64,000 nucleotides of DNA from JBAZUK01 sp041661445 (GCA_041661445.1 JBAZUK010000001.1:434001-498000), one strand, 5' to 3'; shown: positions 55,146 to 64,000, numbered from the stretch's first letter. Translations and numbers: made by a program. Notes: generated by a model from the letters alone, not told the origin.

Positions 55146-56435
55146 TCATGAAGGCTGGTTCAAAGATTTTCTGCAGATGGCTGCTTCAAATACTTTGGGC
55201 AGGTCATTTAAATCTTGTGCTGGAATTTTACTAGAAGCAATTGTTTTTAGTTTGGCTATGCTAAGTACTTCAAAAGCACTTAAACTTAAATAATGCTTAT
55301 CTATCTTTTTGAAGGGAGTGAAATTATATACCAGTTTAAACCTGTAATCATTTAATAAAGCTTCTTTATAATTTTTGTAATAGATGATCTCATCGCAGTC
55401 GATCAAGGAGTGATTTTCAAATTCCTTTGGACATAAGATAGATATAAAATCTCTTGAATAAATTGTTTTTAAGACAGAAAGGTGTTTAATGATTTTCTCA
55501 AATTCATTTTTTTCCTTTGGCAAAATAATACAGATACAGTCATGTCTGAATCTCTTATATAAAATTTTTGGTGTCTGTTGTTTCCAGCGGTTGTGCTGCC
55601 ACAGCCATTCTGAGGGTCTTTGCTTTATGCTTTTCTGCAGCAAAGTCAATATTTCATTCATTAGTCTTTTTACTTCTACATCCGGGCTTTCATTCATATT
55701 TGGGTAGATTGGATCTGAATAATGGATTATATACTTTCCTCTTTCTCTTCTGGTGGTAGCAAAAATTATTGGGGAATTGGTCTTATAGGATAATAATGCA
55801 GGCGCAGTAGATGTCCAGGCCCTTCTTCCGAAAAAAGGGTGATAATAATTGCTCTCCGGCATTCCCTGATCGCCGACTATACCTAAGAAAGTTCCTTTTT
55901 TAAGATTTTTTAAACCTTCCCTTAAAGCGTTTTTAGGAGTTATTATCTTTCCTCCGAATTTTTCTCTAATCTGAATAACCCACTTATATAAAAATTTATT
56001 TTTTATTGGTCTTCCAATTGCAATTCCCTGCATTCTCGAAGTTCCGTCTAAAAATAATACTTCCCAATTGGATTGATGGGCGCAAAAAAATATGATTCCT
56101 TTTTTTTGATTGTAGATTTCTTCAGCAACTTTGGGATTTTCGCACTCAATGATTTTACTAAGATTTTTTTTTGCATATAATTTAGGATATTCTAGAATGT
56201 TTATTGCCAAGTTCTGAAAAGAACCGATAGCAATTTTTTTTATTTCCTTATTAGTTAATTTAAGATCGGTTGCCAATGCTAAATTGCTAAGAGTTTTTTT
56301 TCTGTAATTTTGCATTGTATAATAAGCCAGAAATCCAATTATTTTTCCAATTTTATGGATCGCATTAAAAGACAAGAATATCAGAGGAAGTGTCAGAATT
56401 CTTATAAGATAATATTCAAGTCTTTGTTTTAACAT
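55146..56435 (-). CDS. Lipid A biosynthesis lauroyl-type acyltransferase
   Basis: A 429-residue LPLAT-family acyltransferase of the LpxL/HtrB class, adding a secondary acyl chain to lipid A at the inner membrane. Core HX4(D/E) motif is AHQSNWEVLF, followed by GDQGMPESNYYHPFFGR and a C-terminal RPSEWLWQHNRWK. A membrane segment lies at residues 10-40 (ILTLPLIFLSFNAIHKIGKI). The ~130 residues after the catalytic core are an extension typical of chlamydial HtrB. It forms a set with the glycosyltransferase, YbbR-like protein and CdaA genes upstream. Confidence 0.92.
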   Translation of the reverse strand: MLKQRLEYYLIRILTLPLIFLSFNAIHKIGKIIGFLAYYTMQNYRKKTLSNLALATDLKLTNKEIKKIAIGSFQNLAINILEYPKLYAKKNLSKIIECENPKVAEEIYNQKKGIIFFCAHQSNWEVLFLDGTSRMQGIAIGRPIKNKFLYKWVIQIREKFGGKIITPKNALREGLKNLKKGTFLGIVGDQGMPESNYYHPFFGRRAWTSTAPALLSYKTNSPIIFATTRRERGKYIIHYSDPIYPNMNESPDVEVKRLMNEILTLLQKSIKQRPSEWLWQHNRWKQQTPKILYKRFRHDCICIILPKEKNEFEKIIKHLSVLKTIYSRDFISILCPKEFENHSLIDCDEIIYYKNYKEALLNDYRFKLVYNFTPFKKIDKHYLSLSAFEVLSIAKLKTIASSKIPAQDLNDLPKVFEAAICRKSLNQPS

Positions 56436-56438
56436 TTT

Positions 56439-57569
56439 TTAAACACTGATTGTTTGTATTAACTTATCGATTTGTTTTTCAATAGTTAAATCTTTTATGC
56501 TATCACGGATCTTTATAGCCCGATCCTTGCTTTTTTTAGTTTTCATAGCATTTTTTAGTTCATTACTAAAGATAGCCAGATTCATTATATCTGTGACTTT
56601 TCCATTTTGAGCATTTAAGATTTCTTTTGCACCATTAAATTCAGATGTAATAACAAAAACGCCCATCGCCAGAGCTTCAATTGCAACATTCGAGAAAGGA
56701 TCGTAAAACGAAGGGAGAACTAAAGCGTCTGCTATCTGATAAAAATCGCGAACAGAATCCTGTTTGCCAAAAAAACTTACTTGTTTTTCAAGGCCCAGGG
56801 ATTTTGACAATCTTTTATATTTAACTATTTTTTTGTCTTTTCCGATCACACTTAGGTGAAATTTTTCATTTTTTAATAAAGATAAGGCATTTAAAAGAGG
56901 GATCAATCCCTTTCTTTTATAATCGTTGCCGATAAAAAGAAAATGAAAGTTATCAGGGTTTAAGTGGTGTTTTTCTAAAAGAAGCGGTTTTTTTACATCC
57001 CATATGTCAAAGTCAGCTTTCAATTCATCAAACTCGACTCCGTTGTGAATAACTTCGATTTTACTATCCAGAATCTTGTAGTTATTGATTAATTCATCCT
57101 TGACCATATAGGAATTAACAATAATTTTTTTCAGATTTTTTTGATGGAAGCCGGATTTTTCGATGCTTAGATTTATTGCATTGCCGGGATTGAATCTGTT
57201 CATAAACAATTTAAATTTGCTTTCGAAGAATTTTTTTTGCTTTAGAAAAGTTAAATGCAGGCCTATTCCTAATCGAATGTGAGTATAATTTGAGCTTCTG
57301 TCAAAAGACAAAATAATTTTAGGATTATTTTTCTTTATCCATTTTTTACATAACAGATCAAAAATTTTTAGTTTCAGAAAGTTAAATATTTTGTGATTTT
57401 TTAAAATAACAACCTTAAGATCATGGTTTTTAAAATCGTCAGATATTTTTGTAGTTAAAATCGTTATTTTGAAGCCTTTATCAATGAGCGATTTTATTAT
57501 GAAAAAAGAATGCTTTTCAAGCCCGCCGAATTTTGTAATATGAAACTTTGTTAAAACTATTTCAGTCAT
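56439..57569 (-). CDS. Glycosyltransferase, GT4 family (RfaG-like)
   Basis: A 376-residue retaining glycosyltransferase of the GT-B fold. The N-terminal domain opens with HITKFGGLEKHSFFIIKSL, and the C-terminal nucleotide-sugar site is GNDYKRKGLIPLLNAL, SFYDPFSNVAIEALAMGVFVI and FNGAKEIL (E-x7-E type). The family includes WaaG, which adds glucose to lipopolysaccharide core. Its stop lies four bases before the acyltransferase start and its start overlaps the YbbR gene by a base, so it is cotranscribed. In C. trachomatis I recall the acyltransferase and YbbR genes as neighbours, so this is an added gene of lipopolysaccharide biosynthesis. Confidence 0.88.
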   Translation of the reverse strand: MTEIVLTKFHITKFGGLEKHSFFIIKSLIDKGFKITILTTKISDDFKNHDLKVVILKNHKIFNFLKLKIFDLLCKKWIKKNNPKIILSFDRSSNYTHIRLGIGLHLTFLKQKKFFESKFKLFMNRFNPGNAINLSIEKSGFHQKNLKKIIVNSYMVKDELINNYKILDSKIEVIHNGVEFDELKADFDIWDVKKPLLLEKHHLNPDNFHFLFIGNDYKRKGLIPLLNALSLLKNEKFHLSVIGKDKKIVKYKRLSKSLGLEKQVSFFGKQDSVRDFYQIADALVLPSFYDPFSNVAIEALAMGVFVITSEFNGAKEILNAQNGKVTDIMNLAIFSNELKNAMKTKKSKDRAIKIRDSIKDLTIEKQIDKLIQTISV

Positions 57570-58813
57570 TAGTAGGGAACTATAACTACCTGGTTGTTCT
57601 CAAGAGTTATTTTTAAGTATAAGGGTTGATTAGGAGATTGCCATAACCTGAATTTTTTCATGTAATTTCTCCATCTATAGCTTATATATTCTTCCGGCAT
57701 CAAATAATCGAACTCGGGCTGCCCGGAATCATTTTCTTCAGATAGGATTTTTTTAATAAATGATTTTTCTAACTGATTGGGCACAACGGCTTGGGTGTGC
57801 CATTTTAAGAAATCTCTTTCTTCTTTGCTTTCTACGAGAATAACAATATGAATTCTATCTTTTATTGAATCCATGAATGCCTGACTTCCGCCTAATCCAT
57901 ATAATGGAATGTTGATCATATACAGACCATTAACTTTTTTTATAAATTCGTTGGTCGCGATTGTTATCGTTTTGGGGTTCAGTTTGTCCAGGGTTCTTGG
58001 AGGGAAAAATAGTTCTACAGGTATTGAATAGTTAATCGGAATGAAATCTTTTTTGATAAAATCAATTCGAAGCGTTTTGGCATTTGGATCATCTATCTCC
58101 AATAATGACGAAGAGAGCTTTGGAATGGAAATTTTTTTCCAGGAATTAGGAACATAATAAGTAACTACATCTCTAGTTCCTCTTTTTTTAATAGAATCAA
58201 TAGCATCAAGTTCTTTTTCGGAAATGTTGCTTAGATTAAATGTAAGTTTTAAGCCTCTTAATTTTAATTCTTTAACAATTTCTTCCGGTCCGCTAACGGT
58301 TATATACAATTTATATGGCCAGATATCTACATATTGATAACTTTTTGGAGAATCTCCGATTGGTTCTGAAATTAATACAGGTATTTTTTCTTTCATTAAC
58401 TTTGAGATGTTAATAATCAGTTTTTGAGATTCAAGCTTTTTAATGGACCTTTCAATATTTAAATTAGGATTTTTTGAAAAGAGATTGTCTTTTGTTACTA
58501 CAATCTCAAACATCCCATCATTGGCATCTTTAAGATCTATAACAATTTCAAGGTCCTTATTTGTGATCTTATCAATGACATTATTAATTCCGCTGATCGT
58601 CAAATCTAAGGTCTCTTCCAAAGTTCCGTCGCTTTGAATTCCTTTAATGGTTTTTTCAAAAGGTAAGTTTATAACCCTGATAGGTACATGTGAAATTGTT
58701 CTGGTTGTTGATAATGAGTTATAAACAAAAAACCATATAATAAAAGCTAAAATTGTCGAGAGTAATTTTCTCTGCCAGTTCTCTACAAATATTTTTCTTA
58801 ACAAACTTATCAT
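57569..58813 (-). CDS. YbbR-domain protein (CdaR-like regulator)
   Basis: A 414-residue protein anchored by one N-terminal span (KLLSTILAFIIWFFVYNSLS) with YbbR beta repeats outside the membrane. CdaR-type YbbR proteins modulate the diadenylate cyclase CdaA. The start at 58813 forms ATGA with the cdaA stop; an in-frame start four codons earlier is possible but less coupled. Repeats are recognised by TLDLTISGINNVIDKI and KLYITVSGPEEIVKEL, about 150 residues apart. Next to cdaA in most bacteria, as here. Confidence 0.9.
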   Translation of the reverse strand: MISLLRKIFVENWQRKLLSTILAFIIWFFVYNSLSTTRTISHVPIRVINLPFEKTIKGIQSDGTLEETLDLTISGINNVIDKITNKDLEIVIDLKDANDGMFEIVVTKDNLFSKNPNLNIERSIKKLESQKLIINISKLMKEKIPVLISEPIGDSPKSYQYVDIWPYKLYITVSGPEEIVKELKLRGLKLTFNLSNISEKELDAIDSIKKRGTRDVVTYYVPNSWKKISIPKLSSSLLEIDDPNAKTLRIDFIKKDFIPINYSIPVELFFPPRTLDKLNPKTITIATNEFIKKVNGLYMINIPLYGLGGSQAFMDSIKDRIHIVILVESKEERDFLKWHTQAVVPNQLEKSFIKKILSEENDSGQPEFDYLMPEEYISYRWRNYMKKFRLWQSPNQPLYLKITLENNQVVIVPY

Positions 58814-59610
58814 TTTTTTAACCAATCGCGAAAATTATATTTTTTTTGAAATGGTATCTTATTTGGAGGATTAAAAATACTTCTTATAATTCCCTTAAAT
58901 CGATCAATTTTTATCCCGCCAGTCATGATTCCATCCCTTGCAATCGAAACTCTGCCTGTCTCTTCCGATACTACAATTACAAGCGCATCCGTTTGATTAG
59001 AAAGGCCGAGAGAAGCTCTATGTCTTGTCCCCATGGATTTTGTCAGCTGCTGGGTCATATCTTCTATTAAAGGTAGAATGCAGGCAGCGGACAGAATGGT
59101 TTTTTCCCTTATTATTACCGCTCCGTCATGCAATGGTGTTGTTGTTGCAAATATTGTTTCTAACAGTTCAGATGAAAAAACGGCATTTAATCTAACACCT
59201 TTTTGAGCGTAATCTTCTAGAGAATCTTCATTTTCCAGTGCAATCAAAGCTCCAATTCTTTTTTCGGCCAAACGAAAGGTAGAGTTTGCAAGATGGTCTA
59301 AAAACTTATCTAATTCGGTAATTTCTTTAAAATTTTTTCCTTTTAAACTTAATCTTGATAGAGCAACCCTAAGCTCGGGCTGAAAAATAACCAAAAAGGC
59401 GAAAACAGCGATACTGCCAAGCTGTATCATTATTTTATGAATAACTGGAAGATTCAGATAAGTGATAATCACAAAAACAAAAATGAAAGCCAAGACCCCC
59501 CAAACCAGGTCCATTGACTTTGTATTCCAAAAGAAAGAAAGCAAATAATTTAAAGAAATTGCAATAATTAATATTTCAAAAATATGAGTTGTGAAAAATA
59601 AATAGCTCAT
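58810..59610 (-). CDS. cdaA: Diadenylate cyclase
   Basis: Makes c-di-AMP from two ATP. The 266-residue protein has three N-terminal spans (about 5-75), then the DAC domain with both catalytic signatures, TTPLHDGAVIIR (D-G-A) and GTRHRASLGLS (R-H-R). It matches CdaA in length and plan. C-di-AMP made by chlamydiae is known to trigger STING in infected cells; whether this one does is inference. The stop overlaps the YbbR-like gene by four bases, giving one transcript. Confidence 0.96.
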   Translation of the reverse strand: MSYLFFTTHIFEILIIAISLNYLLSFFWNTKSMDLVWGVLAFIFVFVIITYLNLPVIHKIMIQLGSIAVFAFLVIFQPELRVALSRLSLKGKNFKEITELDKFLDHLANSTFRLAEKRIGALIALENEDSLEDYAQKGVRLNAVFSSELLETIFATTTPLHDGAVIIREKTILSAACILPLIEDMTQQLTKSMGTRHRASLGLSNQTDALVIVVSEETGRVSIARDGIMTGGIKIDRFKGIIRSIFNPPNKIPFQKKYNFRDWLKK

Positions 59611-59686
59611 AATTATCTGTTGAGTACCTAGCTTTTACAAAAAATAATGCCAAAAATATAATATAAGATCAAATATAATCAACAAA

Positions 59687-60283
59687 TTATTTTTTATTCA
59701 AAAAAGGAAAACCAACAACACTTTTATAGCATAAAATTAAATGTTTAACGCCATTCATAGCCCTGTGGGGCGAAGCTTCTTTTGGTAAGTTTTGGGTTAA
59801 GGCAATTTTGTCTTTTGAGAAACCTGTTTCCCAAGGAAAAAACTCATGATTATTTGCTGCTTTTTTTAAAGACAGGGCCCAGTACATTGACGAAAAGTCA
59901 AGCCAGTGATAAGGCCAATTTAATAAGTCCTGCATGTCGGAATCGATCAGTTGAGAAAAAAAACATCTGTCAAAAGAAGGATTCTGGCAAATGAACACAG
60001 AATTGTCCTTTTGTATATTGTTTTTTTTATAGGAATGAATAATTTCTGCGGCAACAACTTTTTCTTCTTTTCCTCTTTTCACTTCTTCATAAGTGAATCC
60101 GTTTACTTCCAGGCTTTTTAAATTACTCATTTCCCAAACAGATTCCGGCTGGGCTACAATTGTGCTGTAACTATCCAGTTCATCACCTGATAACAAATCG
60201 ATTATTTTATATGCTATTTCTATGATTCTGTTATGTTTGGAATTAAGACCGTTGGTTTCTGTATCTAAAAAAATACCTAACAT
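59687..60283 (-). CDS. DnaQ-like DEDDh exonuclease, one catalytic Asp replaced
   Basis: A 198-residue exonuclease of the DnaQ/RNase T fold. Exo I is FLDTET (D7, E9), Exo II is NPSFDRCFF (D105), and Exo III is SPHRAMNGVKHL with H173. In DEDDh enzymes Hx4D is expected, but the fifth residue after H173 is G178 (with N177 before it), so the last metal-binding Asp is lacking. It may be reduced in activity or use another residue. Not the usual DnaQ proofreading subunit by length. Start ATG at 60283 has no strong ribosome site (TTGTAAATA-like). Function uncertain. Confidence 0.85.
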   Translation of the reverse strand: MLGIFLDTETNGLNSKHNRIIEIAYKIIDLLSGDELDSYSTIVAQPESVWEMSNLKSLEVNGFTYEEVKRGKEEKVVAAEIIHSYKKNNIQKDNSVFICQNPSFDRCFFSQLIDSDMQDLLNWPYHWLDFSSMYWALSLKKAANNHEFFPWETGFSKDKIALTQNLPKEASPHRAMNGVKHLILCYKSVVGFPFLNKK

Positions 60284-60463
60284 ATTTTTTACCTTGTAAA
60301 TATATTTTTAAAATTTATAGGTATTAATATTCAACTAAAAATTAGATTTTGCGCAACCAGCCGTTTTTTTTATAGCAAGAACCAACTTTATTAAAAATAG
60401 TAAATTTTTTTTTATAAAGATTTTTTGTATGATCTTTGATATATTTGTAAAAAAGGTTAAAAA

Positions 60464-60880
60464 ATGAGCATAGCTAGGCAAAAGTTTAGAGAAATTGTTT
60501 TGCAGATTCTTTATTCAACTATTTTTTCTCCTGAAGATGATGGTATTGTTGATTTGATGATGGAGCAAATCAAAACTTCAAAAAAAAATATTTTATCAGC
60601 TATTGATTATGTGAAAAAAATACAGGCAAATCTAGACCTGCTTGATACGGATATAAAAAATGCTGCAAATTCTTATGAGATCGATCGAATTTCCAAAGTT
60701 GAGCTTTGCATTTTACGCTTGGGATTATATGAAATGATCTATGATGAGAGCATCCCCCCCAAAGTAGCGATTTCCGAAGCGATCAGATTAACTAAAAAAT
60801 TTGCTAATTATCATAGTGTTAGTTTTGTCAATGCAATTTTAGATTCTGTCTATAAAAAAAATGAACTTGCTAAAAAATAG
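60464..60880 (+). CDS. nusB: Transcription antitermination factor NusB
   Basis: RNA-binding partner of NusE in rRNA antitermination; 138 residues, all helical, with RQKFREIVLQILYST at the start and ELCILRLGLYEMIY and KVAISEAIRLTKKFANYHSVSFVNAILDS near the end, the NusB signature. AAAAGGTTAAAA lies before the ATG. Its stop overlaps the murB start by 20 bases. Confidence 0.95.
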   Translation: MSIARQKFREIVLQILYSTIFSPEDDGIVDLMMEQIKTSKKNILSAIDYVKKIQANLDLLDTDIKNAANSYEIDRISKVELCILRLGLYEMIYDESIPPKVAISEAIRLTKKFANYHSVSFVNAILDSVYKKNELAKK

Positions 60881-61712
60881 AACATTAAAAGAATTAACGA
60901 CTTTCAAGATCGGCGGTTGCGCAAAATATTTTTTTGCTCCGCAGACTTTTGATGAAATGAAAGAAGCCTTAAAATTTGCCAATGAGAGTAATTTAAAGTT
61001 TTTTATCCTGGGAAAGGGATCCAATATTCTGTTTGACGATGACGGTTTTAATGGAATAGTGATTCAAAATAATATCAGTTTTTTTAAAATTTCTAAAAAT
61101 AATGTTTTTGTCGGTGGCGGTTACAGCTTTCCAAATTTAGGTCTAAAAACAGCTTCCTTGAATTTATCAGGTCTTGAGTTCGCTTTGGGCATTCCAGGTT
61201 CTGTCGGCGGGGCAGTTTATATGAATGCATCATCATTTGATCGATCAGTTTCTGATGTTTTAAAAAAAGTTGTGGTTTTAGACGAGTTTGGAAAGGTTCA
61301 GGTAATCGATAAAAAAAACATTGAGTTCGCATATCGTTTTTCAAGTTTTCAAAAAACCCGATCAGTTATATTAAGCGCCCAATTTGAACTACAAAATGAT
61401 AACAATGTAAAAGAAAAGCAATCAGAAATGCTGCAAAAAAAAATAAGAACGCAACCCATGAATGAAAAAAATGCGGGCTGTGTTTTTAAAAACCCAAAGG
61501 GATATTCTGCAGGCAGACTGATAGAAGAGTGCGGATTAAAAAATTATTCGGTAGGCGGAGCTCGGGTTTCTTCGCTTCATGCAAACTTTATTATAAATGC
61601 AAATAATGCAACAGCTCAAGATGTTATTAAATTAATATCTGATATAAAAGGTGTTGTTAAAAAAGAAAAGAACATTTTATTGGAAGAAGAGATAAAAATT
61701 ATAAAATGCTGA
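60861..61712 (+). CDS. murB: UDP-N-acetylenolpyruvoylglucosamine reductase
   Basis: Reduces UDP-GlcNAc-enolpyruvate to UDP-MurNAc in peptidoglycan synthesis; a flavoprotein. At 283 residues it is the type II (short) MurB. FAD-binding blocks are LGKGSNILFDDDGF and GIPGSVGGAVYMNASSF; the catalytic serine lies in GYSAGRLIEECGL and the final glutamate region in LLEEEIKII. The ATG at 60861 is inside the nusB end, so translation is coupled. Supports peptidoglycan precursor synthesis in this chlamydia. Confidence 0.95.
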   Translation: MNLLKNRTLKELTTFKIGGCAKYFFAPQTFDEMKEALKFANESNLKFFILGKGSNILFDDDGFNGIVIQNNISFFKISKNNVFVGGGYSFPNLGLKTASLNLSGLEFALGIPGSVGGAVYMNASSFDRSVSDVLKKVVVLDEFGKVQVIDKKNIEFAYRFSSFQKTRSVILSAQFELQNDNNVKEKQSEMLQKKIRTQPMNEKNAGCVFKNPKGYSAGRLIEECGLKNYSVGGARVSSLHANFIINANNATAQDVIKLISDIKGVVKKEKNILLEEEIKIIKC

Positions 61713-62545
61713 CAAACGAATTTAAAGCAGATTTGCATATACATAGTTATTTTTCAGACGGAACTTGTTCGCCTGAGGAAATTTTGTTTTTAGCGAAAGA
61801 AAAAAATATCTCGGTAGTTTCTATTACAGATCATGATACCATTGAAGAATATTCTTCAGAACTTTTCGAGCTTTCCAGAAAATTAAATATCAGATTAATC
61901 CCGGGTGTAGAAATTTCATCCGAGCTGTTTGATGCAAGTGTTGATATTTTAGGTTATGATTTTGATCTGGACTCTCCTAGTCTGAAACAATTTTTAAAGG
62001 AAGTGCAGGATAAAAGACGGCTTAGAAATATTGAAATTTTAAGAAAACTAAAAGAAAATAAAGTTGATATTTCCGAAAATGAACTTTATGAGTTTGCACA
62101 CAGAAAGAAAATTTCAAACTCAACTGTCGGCCGGGCGCATATGGCTCAATTGATGGTTGAAAAGAAATATGTTAAAAATATTCAAGATGCCTTTGATAAT
62201 TTACTTAAGGATGAAGGTCCTTGCTATGTAAGTAAATTCAAGTTTCCTTCTCAAACGGTAATTGATGAAATCCATAAAGCAAATGGAAAAGCTTTTATCG
62301 CTCATCCCTGCATAATAAAAAGCAGCAAGGTCTTAAAAAAATTACTCACGTTGCCTTTTGACGGCCTGGAAGCTTTTTATGCCAGATTAACTCTTTCCCA
62401 GGTCAATATCTGGCTGAGGATTGCAGAAAACAAGAATTGGTTAGTCTCCGGCGGTTCAGATTTTCATGGTGACATAAAACCTTATATTACCCTTGGATGC
62501 TCTTGGATCGATGAGCAGAGATTTAATAAACTTATTTCAAGGTAA
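61706..62545 (+). CDS. PHP-domain phosphoesterase (RNase AM/YciV family)
   Basis: A 279-residue PHP-fold metal-dependent phosphatase or nuclease. Metal-binding residues are visible in DLHIHSYFSDG, ITDHDTI, GVEIS, FIAHPC and SGGSDFHGD. The length and the PSQTVIDEIHKANGKAFIAH layout match the YciV/RNase AM group, which acts on 3',5'-nucleotide ends of RNA. It overlaps murB by seven bases and is read with it. Cytosolic. Confidence 0.9.
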   Translation: MLTNEFKADLHIHSYFSDGTCSPEEILFLAKEKNISVVSITDHDTIEEYSSELFELSRKLNIRLIPGVEISSELFDASVDILGYDFDLDSPSLKQFLKEVQDKRRLRNIEILRKLKENKVDISENELYEFAHRKKISNSTVGRAHMAQLMVEKKYVKNIQDAFDNLLKDEGPCYVSKFKFPSQTVIDEIHKANGKAFIAHPCIIKSSKVLKKLLTLPFDGLEAFYARLTLSQVNIWLRIAENKNWLVSGGSDFHGDIKPYITLGCSWIDEQRFNKLISR

Positions 62546-62571
62546 ATCTATTAATTTTGAAATAGTAAAGT

Positions 62572-63768
62572 ATGAATGACGTCATTTTAAAAAAAATCTA
62601 TTCATTGCTGCCTGATAACATTTGCAGCAGCACCCAAAAATTATCATTAGATAATATCCTGCAGATAAGTAAATATTTCGATAGCCCGCATGAAAAATTT
62701 AAAAGCATCCACGTAGCTGGGACAAATGGAAAAGGATCAGTGACAACAAAAATTGCAAAAGCCCTAACTATTTCAGGATATAAAACCGCTTTATTTACTT
62801 CACCTCACATATCTTGTTATTCTGAAAGAATTGTAGTGGACGAAAAAAAAATATCTCTTGAAGAAGCTTATAGAATTTTAAAAGAAATTTCAGCCGTTCA
62901 AAAAAAACTAAATATTCACTTAAATTTTTTTGAGATAACCACTCTTTTATCTTTTATATATTTTGCAAATGAAAAAGTCGATTTTGCTGTTATAGAGGTA
63001 GGTCTTGGCGGAAGATATGACGCTACAAATATAATTAAGCCGATCTTATCCATCATTACTTCTATCAGTTTGGACCATACCGGCCTGTTGGGTAACTCTT
63101 TAGACAGTATTGCTTTAGAAAAAGCCCAGATCATCAAATCCGGCATCCCTGTTGTTATTGGATCAAAAGCCAATTTGATGCCGATTGTTAAAAAGGCAAA
63201 AGAAGAAAAAAGCCCATTGTATATTGCAGAAAAGATCGATGGCTTTTTTGATGATCAGAACAATGAAATAGTAAAAATGTCACTAGATATAATAAATAAA
63301 TTTTACAAAATTAAAGAAAATGCTGTGAAAATTGCTATTTTAACCCGGCCTGAGGCCAGGTTTCAAGTTTTTACAAGTTTATTGCCGGGTACAGTAATTT
63401 TTGATGCTGCGCATAATACTGACGGCTTTTGCGAGCTAAAAAAAGCGATAGATCAATTCTTTCCAGGGAGAAAAATAAGAGTTGTTCTAGGGTTTTCTAA
63501 AGATAAGGACATATATGGCTGTTTAAAAATTTTAATAACTTTTGCAAATTTTGTTCATATAATTAATGCAAAATATTTAAAATCCGCTCCTACATCAGTC
63601 ATCAGCGATAATTTTCTTAAACTTAATTTTAAGAATTTCAAGGAAGAAAAGGACATTCCATCATGCATAAACGATGCAAAAGATCTTGCAGTAATTAACA
63701 ATGAGATCATTTTGGTCTGCGGCAGCTTTTATATTTTAGACTTGATCAAAAAAAGTTTTAAAATTTAA
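62572..63768 (+). CDS. folC: Folylpolyglutamate/dihydrofolate synthase
   Basis: Adds glutamate to folates, and in bacteria also makes dihydrofolate from dihydropteroate. It has 398 residues. The ATP-binding loop is AGTNGKGSVTTKIAKAL, then TSPHISCYSERI, GLGGRYDATNII and LDHTGLLGNSLDSIA; the C-terminal domain starts at RPEARFQVF with FDAAHNTDGF. It starts 26 bases after the PHP gene. Cytosolic. Confidence 0.96.
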   Translation: MNDVILKKIYSLLPDNICSSTQKLSLDNILQISKYFDSPHEKFKSIHVAGTNGKGSVTTKIAKALTISGYKTALFTSPHISCYSERIVVDEKKISLEEAYRILKEISAVQKKLNIHLNFFEITTLLSFIYFANEKVDFAVIEVGLGGRYDATNIIKPILSIITSISLDHTGLLGNSLDSIALEKAQIIKSGIPVVIGSKANLMPIVKKAKEEKSPLYIAEKIDGFFDDQNNEIVKMSLDIINKFYKIKENAVKIAILTRPEARFQVFTSLLPGTVIFDAAHNTDGFCELKKAIDQFFPGRKIRVVLGFSKDKDIYGCLKILITFANFVHIINAKYLKSAPTSVISDNFLKLNFKNFKEEKDIPSCINDAKDLAVINNEIILVCGSFYILDLIKKSFKI

Positions 63769-63788
63769 TTCTTACTATATAAATGATT

Positions 63789-64000
63789 TTAAAAAGAAAT
63801 TTTTCTTTCAATCCAAAAAAATGACGGTGCTTTTTCTTTATTTAACCACTTGTGATAACAAACACTGTAAGATGTCCTGTCCAGCGAAACAAAAAAATCA
63901 ATTAGCTCTTTTTCTTCTTCTGCACCTTCTTTATGGCCTGGATAGCTTATAATGCTGATAGCCCCATCTTCAGCGAGCAGCTGCATTGCAGATTTAATGC
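63789..64000 (-). CDS. C-terminal part of a YtqB-type rRNA methylase, cut by window edge
   Basis: The last ~70 residues of a reverse-strand gene that continues past the window. The translation AEDGAISIISYPGHKEGAEE fits the IxxYxGHxxGxxE stretch of YtqB/YtqA-type class I SAM methylases, and the last residues KAPSFFWIERK fit the family's C terminus. The catalytic domain is outside the window. It converges on folC, which ends 20 bases away; no hairpin was seen between them. Confidence 0.75.
   Translation of the reverse strand, partial: IKSAMQLLAEDGAISIISYPGHKEGAEEEKELIDFFVSLDRTSYSVCYHKWLNKEKAPSFFWIERKISF

Noticed and set aside
1..64000. CRISPR arrays or transposase genes
   Set aside because: No regularly spaced repeats and no transposase motifs were seen.

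Overview
The window reads as a low-G+C chromosome segment (roughly 30% G+C by eye) of a member of the phylum Chlamydiota, most likely an environmental (amoeba- or protist-associated) chlamydia rather than Chlamydia itself. The grounds are several chlamydial hallmarks together: a V-type ATPase operon in the order E, DUF2764, A, B, D, I, K; an 1878-residue double-length UvrA; a pyruvate kinase gene next to uvrA; a PknD-type Ser/Thr kinase on the far side of valS; a cdaA-ybbR-(glycosyltransferase)-lpxL block; and a ULP/C48-type cysteine protease of the chlamydial deubiquitinase kind. The genus cannot be fixed from the sequence alone.

Layout. 1-2.4 kb: the start of an SH3/NlpC-like protein, transaldolase, and a tightly overlapping set of three small exported proteins. 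2.6-11.5 kb: the V-type ATPase operon running into fumC and ending at a hairpin terminator. 11.6-17.1 kb: an MFS transporter, a Nudix hydrolase, a lipoprotein, DAHP synthase, an AgcS amino-acid symporter and a Ser/Thr-rich unknown. 17.3-20.1 kb: valS. 20.1-38.7 kb: a biosynthetic island, described below. 38.9-44.7 kb: an Inc-like membrane protein, pknD, trpS and small unknowns. 44.8-54.9 kb: a HEPN-like protein, uvrA, pyk, rsmE and the ULP-like protease. 55.1-60.3 kb: lpxL-like acyltransferase, glycosyltransferase, ybbR/cdaR, cdaA and a DEDDh exonuclease. 60.5-64 kb: nusB, murB, a PHP phosphoesterase, folC and the end of an rRNA methylase gene.

The main discovery candidate is the island between valS and pknD, which are neighbours in Chlamydia trachomatis as I recall the gene order. 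It encodes an Sfp-type phosphopantetheinyl transferase, a bimodular NRPS (A-PCP-C-PCP, first A domain with a serine-like code), a type I PKS module (KS-AT-KR-DH-ACP, malonyl-type AT), and a terminal NRPS module (C-A-PCP-TE). Next come a beta-solenoid-like protein, an exported methyltransferase and a DUF6622-like membrane protein. Convergent to these are a stand-alone condensation domain and an exported APH-fold kinase homologue. The core predicts a short serine-, malonate- and second-amino-acid-derived product released by a thioesterase, possibly methylated and acylated. Inverted repeats, one of Fur-like form, precede the PPTase gene, so iron control is possible but unproven.

The rest is mostly conserved housekeeping, in which gene order and motifs give confident calls. 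Accessory signals of host interaction are the ULP-like protease, the Inc-like bilobed membrane protein and several small exported proteins.
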